Shown piece by piece: positions 11,650 to 21,074 of a stretch of 64,000 nucleotides of DNA. Origin of the DNA: Hibiscus mutabilis (taxonomy: Eukaryota; Streptophyta; Magnoliopsida; Malvales; Malvaceae). Under the pieces are notes generated by a model. That model searched no databases. It saw only the letters and a list, made by a program, of their open reading frames with translations, and had not been told where the DNA came from. The stretch is taken from the NCBI GenBank assembly GCA_019671005.1, contig CM033738.1, positions 14,162,202 to 14,226,201 on the forward strand, read 5' to 3'. Position numbers and translations under genes: made by a program. Numbering within the stretch: the first letter of the stretch is position 1; each line of letters opens with the position of its first letter.

Positions 11650-12600
11650 CTCACGTGGCCGATTTGAGGGTTATTTTTTTAAATAACATTAGCTGTGAGT
11701 TATTTACGTAAATAACTATTTAAAATGAATTTTTTATATAATAACGCCGAAATTATACCTTTTCACCAAAAAAAATTAAATAAATAATAATGAGACATAA
11801 CAATTTTTGTAGTGATCGCAATTGAAAAGAGTGCAGCAATTGCAGTTTGAAGTTTGCAGTGATGATTGAACCTTTCAATTCATTATCAACTTCAATGTAG
11901 GCATTTGTGGCAGGGAAGTCGACAAGATTTTCACCACAGTAAACCTTTTCATCAGAAAGCTCCCAACACGAGACCAGAAATGGTAGTGGCAAATCCCAAT
12001 CATAATTCCACCTGTCCATTTTCAATTAGGAGCAACAATATAGTGATCAAATTAATGATTACATTTGCTACAGACTACAGCAAACTGATCAATCCCACTA
12101 TGTTTGGAACAATGGGAGTTACGGAATCATGGCTGCTGCACTAAACTGGTCAATTTTCGAACTCAATATATCTGTCGGCACATACGTTTAACCTAACCTT
12201 GGTCAGCTCTAGCGTGGATAGAGTAGGAAGGGTGGATAGCGCTTTCTAAATGATTGCCTTGGCTTAAAGGGGAAGATGTTGAAATGGAATAAAACCTACC
12301 GGATCCCAAGGACAATGACTGGTTTTTTTATTGGTTGAAAGTAGGAAGGTGAAGCTATGCACGAAGAAGACATTGGTGGGATACATCTATCTACTACAGT
12401 TTACATTGAGGAACAAAGGGCTGCTCCTAACAATTGACAACTTGTTTGTAGGATCAAACCTTCTTTTCACAGAGATTTGTTGATGCCAATTCGACCATCA
12501 ATGGGCCTTATCCTGAGAGAGTTTTTCTGATAGGGATATGCAAGGACGGCTAAGACACAGCATCATCAGATTAGTATAACATCAATCAAGTTTTTCCATC
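11650..12600. other. Unassigned low-copy-looking segment
   Basis: The sequence from about 11780 to 12560 is less AT-rich and does not look like the flanking repeats. A minus-strand 90-codon frame (12025-11753) reads WNYDWDLPLPFLVSCWELSD near its start, with two cysteines in the first 30 residues, but I cannot place it in a family. It could be an exon or a captured gene fragment. No splice sites or flanking exons were convincing. Confidence 0.3.
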
Positions 12601-14640
12601 AATTAATTTTTAATTTAATGTAAAAATTGGCGTAAAATACACTTCGATTAATCGGATTATTCGTTTAATAGTATCCATTTTTATTTTTATTTTTATTTTT
12701 ATTTTATCTTTATCTTGTTTCAGAGTCTAGAGATGTCAAAAGAGTAAGGAGAATATTATTAAACACACCATTGTCCTACAATTGGAACTCTTTTTTTATC
12801 ATTGTTCTATACCTGGATCGATTAGTTAATAGAATTGTTTTAGTGAATATTTCGTGAAATTTAAAAATTATAATAACATTTTTTAAAAATAAATTACAAT
12901 AATATTAAAAACAAAGAATATCAAACAAGATATGTTATTTTTTAGCTTCTCATTCCTACCACTAAGGCACCAACCCCAATACCAGCCAATTTCAGTGTTA
13001 GATAATAAAAAAAACACACACACGTCCACCCACGTCGATGTGCACTTTTAATTAGAGAAAAAGGCAATAGATCGGTTCAATTACAATAATTAAATAAATT
13101 GATTTAATTGATCAATACTATATTTTAATCGATTAATTAATTTAACATCAACCTGTTTAATCGATTAAGTTGAAATATAAAAATTAAATACATGTTAGAA
13201 TTCAGTTATAAAAATTTATAATCAAAAACTAATTTAACATTTATTTAATCACTTATAAAATCAAATTAACCATCATGCAAAATCAACTTGATCGATACTC
13301 GAATATATCGGTTTAAGCCGGTATTGAATCAAACCTAATTACTTCCTCTCTATTATTTTAACTTAAAAGTGAATCACAACCCAACATTCTGAAAAAAAAA
13401 ATGCTTAAATTAAATTGTCAAAATTTCAACCTTTCGCTAATCTCCAACAATATATCAAAGGATGGATTGAATATGATTAGAATTGGGAGGGACAAGATAA
13501 CATTAGTTATAATTGAGGTGTCAAAATAAAATATTAAATTATCTCTAATTAAAAATCAGATCAAATTGAAATAATGATGGTTAAATTTATTATTTCTTTT
13601 AAATTAGGACTAAATTGTTTGGACGTATAAATGTAAAGGAGTAAATGTGTTATTATACAAAATATTTTAACAGCCACATCACTCTTTTAACCTGTTAACT
13701 ATTGTTAAAGGGTCAGTGGCCAAAATGAAACAAAACTAAAAGTTTAATGGTAACATTGAAGCAATTGGAAGTTTGTTACAAAATTAAATAATTGATCAAA
13801 GTTTAGTGACCATTTGTAAATTTACCCTTATTTTTATCTCATAGAACATGATGCAATCACTCTTCCACTTGTGAACCCAAGGAAACAGAACTCTCCAAAT
13901 AAGCAAATTTCACAGTTATCTTAATCACCTAGGAATGATGTCTTACGGGATTTATGCAGGCAAGATATCACAAACACCTAAGTGAAAGATATATGTCAGA
14001 TCTTACAATATGATCAACTATTTATGTGGCTGAAACCCTAATGAATTGTAGGGCAATTAACCCACAACTCAAATTTCCAGAAAATCTCAAATAACTCGTA
14101 TTCGGAATGACAAATTGGAGAAACACAAAGCCTCCACAAATCAATAGATCAAGAGCCATGTCATCAACCATTTTCAAACTTTTCAGGGCCAATAAAAAAC
14201 CTTAGAGTTCACATCCACACATGTATCACATGCTCATTCTGAAAAGCCTTACCTGCCCATAATACCACCATTACGAATTTACGATATAAATCAAAAAAGT
14301 TTCTGATAGACTTGACAATGGTGTAGAATCAGAATGTCTAAAGTTCAGTACACTATTTAAACCAGCAAGTGTCAGCTTTCGTGTCAATTAGCCTAAGACA
14401 TGAAGAACAAATGATAGCTTTTGTGTCAATTATAGGCTATGATATGAAGAGCAAGTGATTTGCAATAAATCTGCAGGTCCAGCTCATCTCTCCATAATCT
14501 AATAACTAAAAATACATCATAGAAATAGTCGTGTAAAGGACTAGTACATCTCTGTGTCACTTATGTCTTGAAGAATCTGTTGTGTTTAAATTCGAGACTT
14601 CAAAGTTTCATTTGAAACAGAGGCTTACATATATCTCCTC
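12600..14640. other. Intergenic, no gene seen
   Basis: AT-rich spacer with a (TTTTTA)n tract at about 12677-12705, an ATTAAT/ATCGATT-rich part at 13070-13330, and 'shortage-of-complexity' stretches typical of old TE remnants. No reading frame above background. Confidence 0.5.
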
Positions 14641-14649
14641 AATCAATTA

Positions 14650-14997
14650 ATGAAAAAGGTTTTAAGAAGATGTCACATGAAGTCAAACACATTATTTGAA
14701 CCTCTAGATGATTGCACTGTATCAGTTCCAGTTAAGTGCATCATGCAAGTAGATGAGCTATTAATTCACAGCCTAAAGATGAAAGGAATTTGCAGAAAAT
14801 GCAAAGGTCTGATTAGAACAAATGGAATAGTTTCTAAACATCAGAGAGTTAGCTCATTGATTCTTATCCCTTTACTTTATCTACTGTTTGACAACATTGA
14901 CAAAGAATTGATACTGAAACAAGCCCCCAACGGGAATAATATGAAGTGGAAATGTTTAAATAAACTAAGCATCAAACCAAAAGTTTTAACAGCTTGA
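14650..14997 (+). other. 115-codon open frame, probably not a gene
   Basis: An ATG-started frame with no recognisable domain. It has a CRKCKG pair of cysteines near residue 48 and a hydrophobic stretch at about 73-84. It lies downstream (3' side) of the minus-strand gene ending at 15245. Composition is like the spacer, so I consider it chance or a remnant; listed because it is the longest frame in this interval. Confidence 0.15.
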
Positions 14998-15244
14998 ACT
15001 AAGACCAAACTGGCAAAACAGTTGCCAAGTCCATCAGTTTAAGCATACAAAAGAAAAACTAGAGATGGCAAGAAATTTTAAGTGAATGGCTAATTATATT
15101 CATCAAAGTTCATATACAAGTTCTACATATACATTCAATATAGGAAAACCTTTAAAAGCATTTCATCCAGGGAAAAACAAAGTGAGACAATTTGGAGAAG
15201 AAGAAGATTACCAATAAAGCATAACCTATCTTCACCGGTATAAA

Positions 15245-16081
15245 TCAGTTTTTCCTATTAATCCCATAACTCCCATCTCTTTGCAAGCTCATATCATAAA
15301 CCTCAGACTTGAAATCACTTCTTTTATCATAAATCCCAGACTTGAAAGTCCTTTTATCAAGAGCTTCAGACTTGGAATTACTTATCGTCCCATCAGAATT
15401 AGCCTCCCCAGCAGCACCAAACCTTCTCCTAAATCCTTTCTTCCTCCATTTAACACCATTCTTTTTCCCATTTCTCTCTGCAACACTACCATCTCCGTTC
15501 TCAGTCTCATCTCCCTTGTTTTCACTCAAAAGCTTAGTATTTTCATCACTCCCTCTACTCCCCAGATACGGCTTAACACTATGAACAACCCCTTTAGGGA
15601 AGAACCTGGCGGAAGGCAACTCATCAACAGTATCAAACAGCTGAGGTCCATCTCTGTCACTCCACATGTCGAAACCGCCAGGCTTCTGGAACCTGTCGGC
15701 CAAGACTTTAACTTGCTCATCGGCGGAAACGGAGAACAAGTTGGGTGCTTTTTCAACGACTTCCCAAGGGCGTTCGAGTTCGGATACGGCGGCTTTGAGC
15801 TCGGCCCTCTTGCGCATCTCGTAGATGTTGCGTTCACGAGCGAGTCGAGCCTTGAGGAGTTGCTTGGCTTTCTTGGCTTGCATGCGTTTCCATTGCCATT
15901 TGGAGACCCCACCTGGGAAAGTCCTGGGGCCACCCCCCATCCGGATTATGGTATTGGGCTGTGGGGTTGGGTTGCGGAGGGAGAGGGTAGAGAGTTTGGT
16001 GTGAAGGAAAAGGGGAGTTGGGGAAAGAAGGGATTTTGAGAAGGAAAGGGTTTGAGATGGAAAAGGCACTGAGAGTTGCAT
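15245..16081 (-). CDS. Predicted organelle-targeted protein with RH31-like N-terminal motif
   Basis: Intact single-exon frame of 278 codons. Residues 1-47 are Ser/Thr/Leu-rich with almost no acidic residues, like a plastid or mitochondrial transit peptide. At residue 48 begins MGGGPRTFPGG, then VSKWQWKRMQAKKAKQLL, a strongly basic helical stretch to about residue 95. Residues 121-149 hold DEQVKVLADRFQKPGGFDMW and DRDGPQLF. From memory, similar segments (PRTFPGG.-KWQWKRM, and LADRF.K) occur at the N-terminus of plant DEAD-box helicases of the RH26/RH31 type. No helicase motifs follow here; the C-terminal 110 residues are low-complexity, charged and end in INRKN. So it is either a helicase-related stand-alone protein or a separate family sharing this motif. 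The start at 16081 is the first ATG ahead of the transit-like region. The gene is divergent from tRNA-Gly, 192 bp away. A role in organelle RNA metabolism is only a guess. Confidence 0.85.
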   Translation of the reverse strand: MQLSVPFPSQTLSFSKSLLSPTPLFLHTKLSTLSLRNPTPQPNTIIRMGGGPRTFPGGVSKWQWKRMQAKKAKQLLKARLARERNIYEMRKRAELKAAVSELERPWEVVEKAPNLFSVSADEQVKVLADRFQKPGGFDMWSDRDGPQLFDTVDELPSARFFPKGVVHSVKPYLGSRGSDENTKLLSENKGDETENGDGSVAERNGKKNGVKWRKKGFRRRFGAAGEANSDGTISNSKSEALDKRTFKSGIYDKRSDFKSEVYDMSLQRDGSYGINRKN

Positions 16082-16273
16082 TTTCAGGGTTTAGGACTTT
16101 TGATTTTGGATTAAACAGACTGGTTTTTACGGCTTTGAAGAGAGAACAAGGGAACAAATCGGCAAAGGTCGTAGAGATGGAGTTCAGTTTGTGGTTCTGA
16201 TGTTTTGATGTTTATAGGATTATCATGAATTTCTGCATCAAAAAATTATTGGTTGAAATTTTGTCATCAGCAA
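16082..16273. promoter_or_regulatory. Shared intergenic region between the minus gene and tRNA-Gly
   Basis: 192 bp between the start codon at 16081 (minus strand) and the first base of tRNA-Gly at 16274 (plus strand). It must hold the 5' UTR/promoter of the protein gene and the upstream region of the pol III gene. A CAGCAAGCACC context just before the tRNA resembles the CAA initiation context of plant tRNA genes. No clear TATA box for the protein gene was seen. Confidence 0.4.
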
Positions 16274-16344
16274 GCACCAGTGGTCTAGTGGTAGAATAGT
16301 ACCCTGCCACGGTACAGACCCGGGTTCGATTCCCGGCCGGTGCA
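16274..16344 (+). tRNA. tRNA-Gly (anticodon GCC)
   Basis: 71-bp gene starting GCACCAG and ending CCGGTGC plus discriminator A. The acceptor stem has paired ends. The D arm/A box is TGGTCTAGTGG. The anticodon stem GTACC/GGTAC encloses loop CTGCCAC with anticodon GCC at 16306-16308, and the T arm/B box is GGGTTCGATTCCC. There is no intron. CCA is not encoded, as expected for a nuclear gene. A short T-run (16366-16369) downstream is a weak pol III terminator. A truncated copy lies at 18633-18686. Confidence 0.97.
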
Positions 16345-17540
16345 GTGATGTAATTATTATTTCACTTTTAGATTAAAATGCTGGCATATAGCTCTTCTTG
16401 CATGTGTAAACACCGTGTTCTTTGCCCTTTATTACACTGGAGTATGACTTTTGTTTGTCTGCAAGTCCAGCCACAGATGTTTCCTTTTTCTAACGCCTAA
16501 TGTCTGAAGCTTTCGGAGCATCACACCGCATGTTTAGGTTGCAAGTTGCAAGTTCCAAGTCCAAGGCTGAAATCATGATTTGTTAAATGATTCCTCTATT
16601 ATTGTATCTGCACTTGCCCTCCCATTTCATTGAATCAACCTATTCTAGTTTGGTTGATTTGTATTAAACCTGTCCTAGGCAAAACTTCCTCTGCTAACCT
16701 TAGCACCAGTCAATTTAATACTGTATGTTGGAAATCGAACTCAGTCATAGGAATTTGTGAGAGCAAAAATAAAAATAGTTAATACGATTATGTTTCTTTT
16801 ACTTATTTACATGATCTCAAAGCGAGACGATGTCATTCTATTAATATTATAATTTTTAAACGAACAAAACTACAAATCATCTTTACACCCAAAACATAGT
16901 AATAAAATGATTTTCAACTTGTAAAATTAATTAAAATCTCAACTAAATATTACTAATTAGAATTTAGATTAATCTTTAACAAACAAAATATTCATCAACT
17001 TTTGACTGTTGCTTCTTTAAATCTTCCCAACTTCATGTAATGTTCCTTGAATCATTTGTTTAACCATTCTGCTCTAAATTTGATGTTGGCTGTGAAGGAG
17101 ATCTGGTTGACAAGAGAGAAAATGGGAACTTTTCAATGCTTCCCTTGTATCAAATCAAACACATCAGTTGAGTTTTTAAAAAACATATTGTTAAGTATGT
17201 TGTGCCTGCATTTGAAGAACATCACCTGACAAAAGTAGTTATTTTCATGCAAGACACAGCTGTAAATGCTGCCATTGTTTTGTTCTTTTTTCAGCTTTTC
17301 TTTTCTGAATTTTAGATCCATCATCCATGGATATATATTGAAACTTACACATATTCATCTTCACCAAACACCCTAATTGTCGGTATGATTGGTTTAATCA
17401 TACAGGTTAACAAACTTTACAAATAAACACATTAAAGATCTTGTTCCCAGTTCATTTGATCGCATTCTTAGTTGTACTTCTAATATTCTAATGCATGCAC
17501 GTGTATCCCCCACTCCACAGACAAATTCATTAAAACAGAT
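16345..17540 (+). repeat. Segmental duplication, copy 1 (tRNA-Gly downstream flank)
   Basis: No protein gene seen. The interval from tRNA-Gly to about 17540 is repeated, diverged, at 18633-20670. Matching landmarks are CTTTTCAATGCTTCCC (17127/18996), AGCTTTTC...TTTTAGATCCATG (17293/19605), TTAACAAACTTTACAAATAAAC (17406/19676) and CTTCTAATATTCTAA (17476/20605). Confidence 0.8.
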
Positions 17541-17621
17541 TAAGAAATTGGAATGAATTATGACTGGAATCCAGCAATGGGAAACTTCCATCAGGTTTTA
17601 CAGCACTTTCTTCAGCATCTA

Positions 17622-17642
17622 TATATATATATATATATATAT
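17622..17642. repeat. (TA)n tract upstream of AGP-like gene
   Basis: About ten TA units followed by CACACAAACACACA. It lies ~95 bp upstream of the ATG at 17733 and could serve as the TATA region. Confidence 0.6.
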
Positions 17643-17732
17643 ACACACAAACACACAGGCTAACCAGACCCCTCAATAAAATCAAAAGACAAAAGCACCT
17701 TTAGCAACCCATCATCGAATTTGATTAAAAAA

Positions 17733-18178
17733 ATGGCTCAGTTTCTTCTTCTTTGCTTGGTTCTGATGAATGTTTTTGTGGCTATGGCTAGTGAAAATGC
17801 TCAAACCTCTGGTTCATACAGCGCTGTGGCACTGGCGCCCGCAATCAGGAAACTTGGAAAGCACTAATTAGTGAAGACCATTGGCACTGCACCAGCTTCA
17901 AGCCCGTCCGAAGTGCCCACACTGAAAAGAACATGCACCATGCTGTTGGAAGCCCTTCTCCTTCAGCCACTACTGAACCAAAGAATGGAGAAAACGTGAG
18001 TGTTGAAGGAGAAGGAGAGACCATTCACCTGGAAAAGCCTCATCATTCCCTGGACAAATCTGTAGCAGGCGGTGGTGTGATCCTTGGAGGCCTGGCCACA
18101 ACTTTCTTGGTGGCGGTTTTCTGCTATATAAAAGCCACTGGAAGACACAAATCAGAGACTCATCATTCATCAAAGTGA
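17733..18178 (+). pseudogene. AGP-like secreted/membrane peptide gene, frame broken
   Basis: The ATG at 17733 opens a signal peptide (MAQFLLLCLVLMNVFVAMAS) followed by a short mature region to KLGKH, then stop at 17865-17867. A second frame (about 17878-17925) reads GTAPASSPSEVP, an Ala/Pro/Ser-rich arabinogalactan-like stretch. A third frame from 17933 to the stop at 18176-18178 gives SPSPSATTEPKNG, a HSLDKSVAGGG segment and a hydrophobic helix (VILGGLATTFLVAVFCYI) with a basic tail. The three pieces in order look like one small protein: signal peptide, AP/SP-rich linker, one C-terminal membrane span. At least one nonsense and one shift separate them, unless an unrecognised short intron restores the frame. 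No good GT/AG pair was found. Gene origin is well supported; inactivity is likely but not certain. Confidence 0.55.
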
Positions 18179-18632
18179 TAATGAAACTTAACCAGTAATT
18201 GAAATGTGTGTATATGAAGATTACATGGTAGTGTGAACTGTGAATGCTCAACTTCTGTTTAAAAAACTGTAAAGAAAATTACAAATAGAAAAAGACTTGC
18301 AAGTTGCATAACATAAGTGGCATCTGCTCGAGTCTGCAATTTAGTAATACTGTAAAAAAACCGTAAACATTAATCCTTAACCTTAAACCTAAGTTTTTAG
18401 TGTGAGGATATAAATAGGGGCACCGAAAAGGGTTGAGGATTTCTATTGAAGCATAAATCCCTTAAAACTCACACTTAAAGGCTTTACAACGCTCCTTTGA
18501 TGTATTAAAGTCTTCCGTTTTCTTTACTTTCGGTTTCAATTTTGTGTTGAATAAATGGGTTGTTGATGGTTTGATGGTAATAGGAGTTCTACAGATCAAT
18601 TAAGATCTTTCTGGTCAATTGCTCTCAAGCGA
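18179..18632. other. Spacer with a strong TATA-like motif
   Basis: No coding frame. TATAAATAGGGG at 18409-18420 is a very good plant TATA box in plus orientation, followed by ~190 bp with no gene. It may be the remnant of an LTR or of a lost gene copy in the tandem duplication. Confidence 0.4.
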
Positions 18633-18686
18633 GCACCAGTGGTCTAGTGGTAGAATAGTACCCTGCCACGGTTCCCGGCTGGTGCA
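18633..18686 (+). pseudogene. tRNA-Gly(GCC) pseudogene, internal deletion
   Basis: It is identical to 16274-16312 for the first 39 bases, through the anticodon GCC and the start of the 3' anticodon stem. It then jumps to TTCCCGGCTGGTGCA. About 17 bases are missing, including the end of the anticodon stem, the variable loop and the 5' half of the T arm/B box, so it cannot fold. It marks the start of the second copy of the segmental duplication. Confidence 0.95.
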
Positions 18687-19172
18687 GTTTGTTTTTCTGT
18701 TTTTTGTTCCTGTATGTGCAATTCCCATCCCATATCACTTAATCAGCCTTATTATTATTATTATGGAGTTCAGTTGATTTGTATTAAATTTGTCATAAGG
18801 AAAACTTCTTGTAAATTTAAGACTTTGTACTGTTGGAAATCGAACTCAAACAGCAGACAGATTCATGAAACTTTTAACTGTATACGCTTCTTTAATTCTT
18901 CCCAACTTTATATGATGTTTGCTTGAATCATTTGGTTTACCATTTTGCTCTATATTGTGATGAATATTATTCATTGACAAGAAAAAAAATGGCAATTTTT
19001 CAATGCTTCCCCCGTAATCAAATCAAAGACATGTTCAGGACATTGCCTGAATTGAGTTAAAACACGCTGTGAACAACATTTTCAGACGAAGTAGCAAGTT
19101 TCTTCCAAGACACGAGATATACTATACATGCTGCAGCCATTGCGTTCTTCTTTTTTCAGCTTTTCCTTTCTG

Positions 19173-19592
19173 TGTTTTTTTTTAACAAGAAACCCGCAAT
19201 TTTATTAAGAACAAATATAAGAGAGAAAGAAAACCTCAGCACTGGACAAACAACATAAAACATAGAAAGAACGATCATCAACAAACAAAACACCATCAAA
19301 GAGCACAACACAGAGACAACAACAAACACAAAGCTTCAGCCGAAGCAAAACAACACCAACAGAACAAACAAACCCAAACTCAGAAACAACACAAACGAAA
19401 AGACCATGTAACCAACACCAAACAGAACCGACTAGACAAAGGAACCAGCTTCAAAATTCATCAATTGCGTGACGTTCGAGTGCCGAGAATGACTCGCATG
19501 GAGGAATGCAACGTGACACCATTGTCCAGTCATCGCGTCAGATACGGAGAGTCGCCGATACCTGATAATTAGAAGGAAGGAATAGCCGGAAA
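19173..19592 (-). mobile_element. Truncated non-LTR retroposon insertion
   Basis: 420-bp insertion absent from duplication copy 1. It begins with a T-run (19175-19183; the poly(A) tail of a minus-oriented element) followed by AACAAGAAACCCGCAATTTT. It is bounded by a 9-bp direct repeat TCCTTTCTG at 19164-19172 and 19593-19601. Poly(A) and a TSD imply target-primed reverse transcription. No coding remnant was identified, so it is a 5'-truncated LINE 3' end or a SINE. Confidence 0.75.
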
Positions 19593-19743
19593 TCCTTTCT
19601 GAGTTTTAGATCCATGGATGTTAATTTACACTTAATCATACACCCTGTTTGTATGATTAACGTAATCATACAAATTAACAAACTTTACAAATAAACATGT
19701 CAGAACTCTTGTTCACTTGATTGATTAGTTGTATTTCTAATAT

Positions 19744-20605
19744 GGGTAAACTACCGTAATGATCATTTTAGTTTTAGTTTCGTTCACTTTTGGTCATCAA
19801 TTTCAAAAAAAAATTACGTTTTGGTCACTTACGTTTTCATTTTTTAAACTTTTGGCCACTCGATTGATTAGTTGTATTTCTAATATGGGTAAACAACTGA
19901 CGACGTGCTGACTTGGCACTATAAAAAGAAGGATAAATTGCCTAGATAGTCACTAAACTATTACTTCACTCCTATTTTGACCACTGAACTATTTTTTTTG
20001 TATAATTACACATTTAGTCCCCATTTTTACACATACAATTAATTTAGTCCTAATTTTAGTATGAAAAAAATAATCCATCAATCGGATGGTGACACGTGTC
20101 ACCATCTGATTGGTGAAATTTAATTAGAATTATTTAGAACTTAATATTTAATATATTTATGTTCCTCCAATCAAGTGGTGACATGTGTCACCACCTGGTT
20201 AAAGGAAAATAAATGGGGTGAAGGTGGAAATTGAACAAAGGTCCTCCTACGGAAATCCCCGTGCATCAACCACTACACCAACCGATTGATGGATTAAAAT
20301 TATTTTTCATATTAAAATTAAGATTAAATTGATTGTATGTGTAAAAATGGGAACTAAATGTATAATTATACAAACTGATTTTAGTTCAATGGTCAAAATA
20401 GGAGTGAAGTAATAGTTTAATGACTATATAGGTAATTTATCCTTCTTTTTATTATGTCAAGTCAACACGTCATCAATTGTCTAAGGACAATTAACACCGA
20501 GTGACCAAAAATTTTAAAAATAAAAACGTAAATGACCAAAAACGTTAATTTTTTAAAATTAGTGAACAAAACCGAAACGAAAGTGATCATAATGGTAGTT
20601 TGCCC
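19744..20605. mobile_element. Long foldback element, MULE-type, 9-bp TSD
   Basis: 862-bp insertion absent from duplication copy 1. The ends GGGTAAACTACC...GGTAGTTTGCCC are inverted repeats and pairing continues inward for about 350 bp per arm (for example CACTCCTATTTTGACCA against TGGTCAAAATAGGAGTG). It is flanked by TTCTAATAT at 19735-19743 and 20606-20614 (9 bp, Mutator-like). It contains a 22-bp perfect palindrome with a CACGTG core (20085-20106) and, on the minus strand, a tRNA-like A-box/B-box pair (20226-20280). Another element with the same terminal motif lies at 61653-62444. No protein is encoded. Confidence 0.85.
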
Positions 20606-20670
20606 TTCTAATATTCTAAAGCGTGCACACATGTATCATACAACAATCGTTATTAAATTCTTTAATAAAA

Positions 20671-21074
20671 CACATATTATAAATAAAAATATTTTAATTT
20701 GTACAATATAAAATAAATATTATTATTTTTTCTACCGAGATCACTAGTTAGAATCCATTTGCAATGAAATTCTAAGCAGAAAAGAGTTTCACATTAAAAA
20801 GGACAAAAGGCTCAAAGCTTCGTGATGGGCTGGTATCAGCATTAAATCACAACGTCGGCCGAATCTGGGCTTCACAAAACATAAACAGTAGCCCATCGAA
20901 ATTGAAGTTGAATAATCCTATCTTGATCCTTCTAGCGGCATGTAAAGCTATAAATTTCCAGTCGAATCTCTGCCTCACCCAACACCAAACCTCGAATCCC
21001 TTCATTTTCTTGCTCGTTAAGTTCCCAAAGAATAAAAAGCAGTAGTACATACAAATCCATCGAAAATCTCGAAG
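20671..21074. other. Upstream region of the PI31-like gene
   Basis: No gene. It becomes GC-richer from about 20830, as expected for the promoter/5' UTR of the gene starting at 21075. No distinct TATA box was seen. Confidence 0.4.

Larger units (their letters stand above)
18687..20670 (+). repeat. Segmental duplication, copy 2 (with two later insertions)
   Basis: The counterpart of 16345-17540. It is interrupted by a retroposon (19173-19592) and by a foldback element (19744-20605). A (TTA)n run lies at 18750-18764. Confidence 0.75.

Noticed and set aside
15281..16039. 252-codon plus ORF opposite the RH31-motif gene
   Set aside because: Antisense shadow; the minus frame has the recognisable conserved motif and a transit-like N-terminus.
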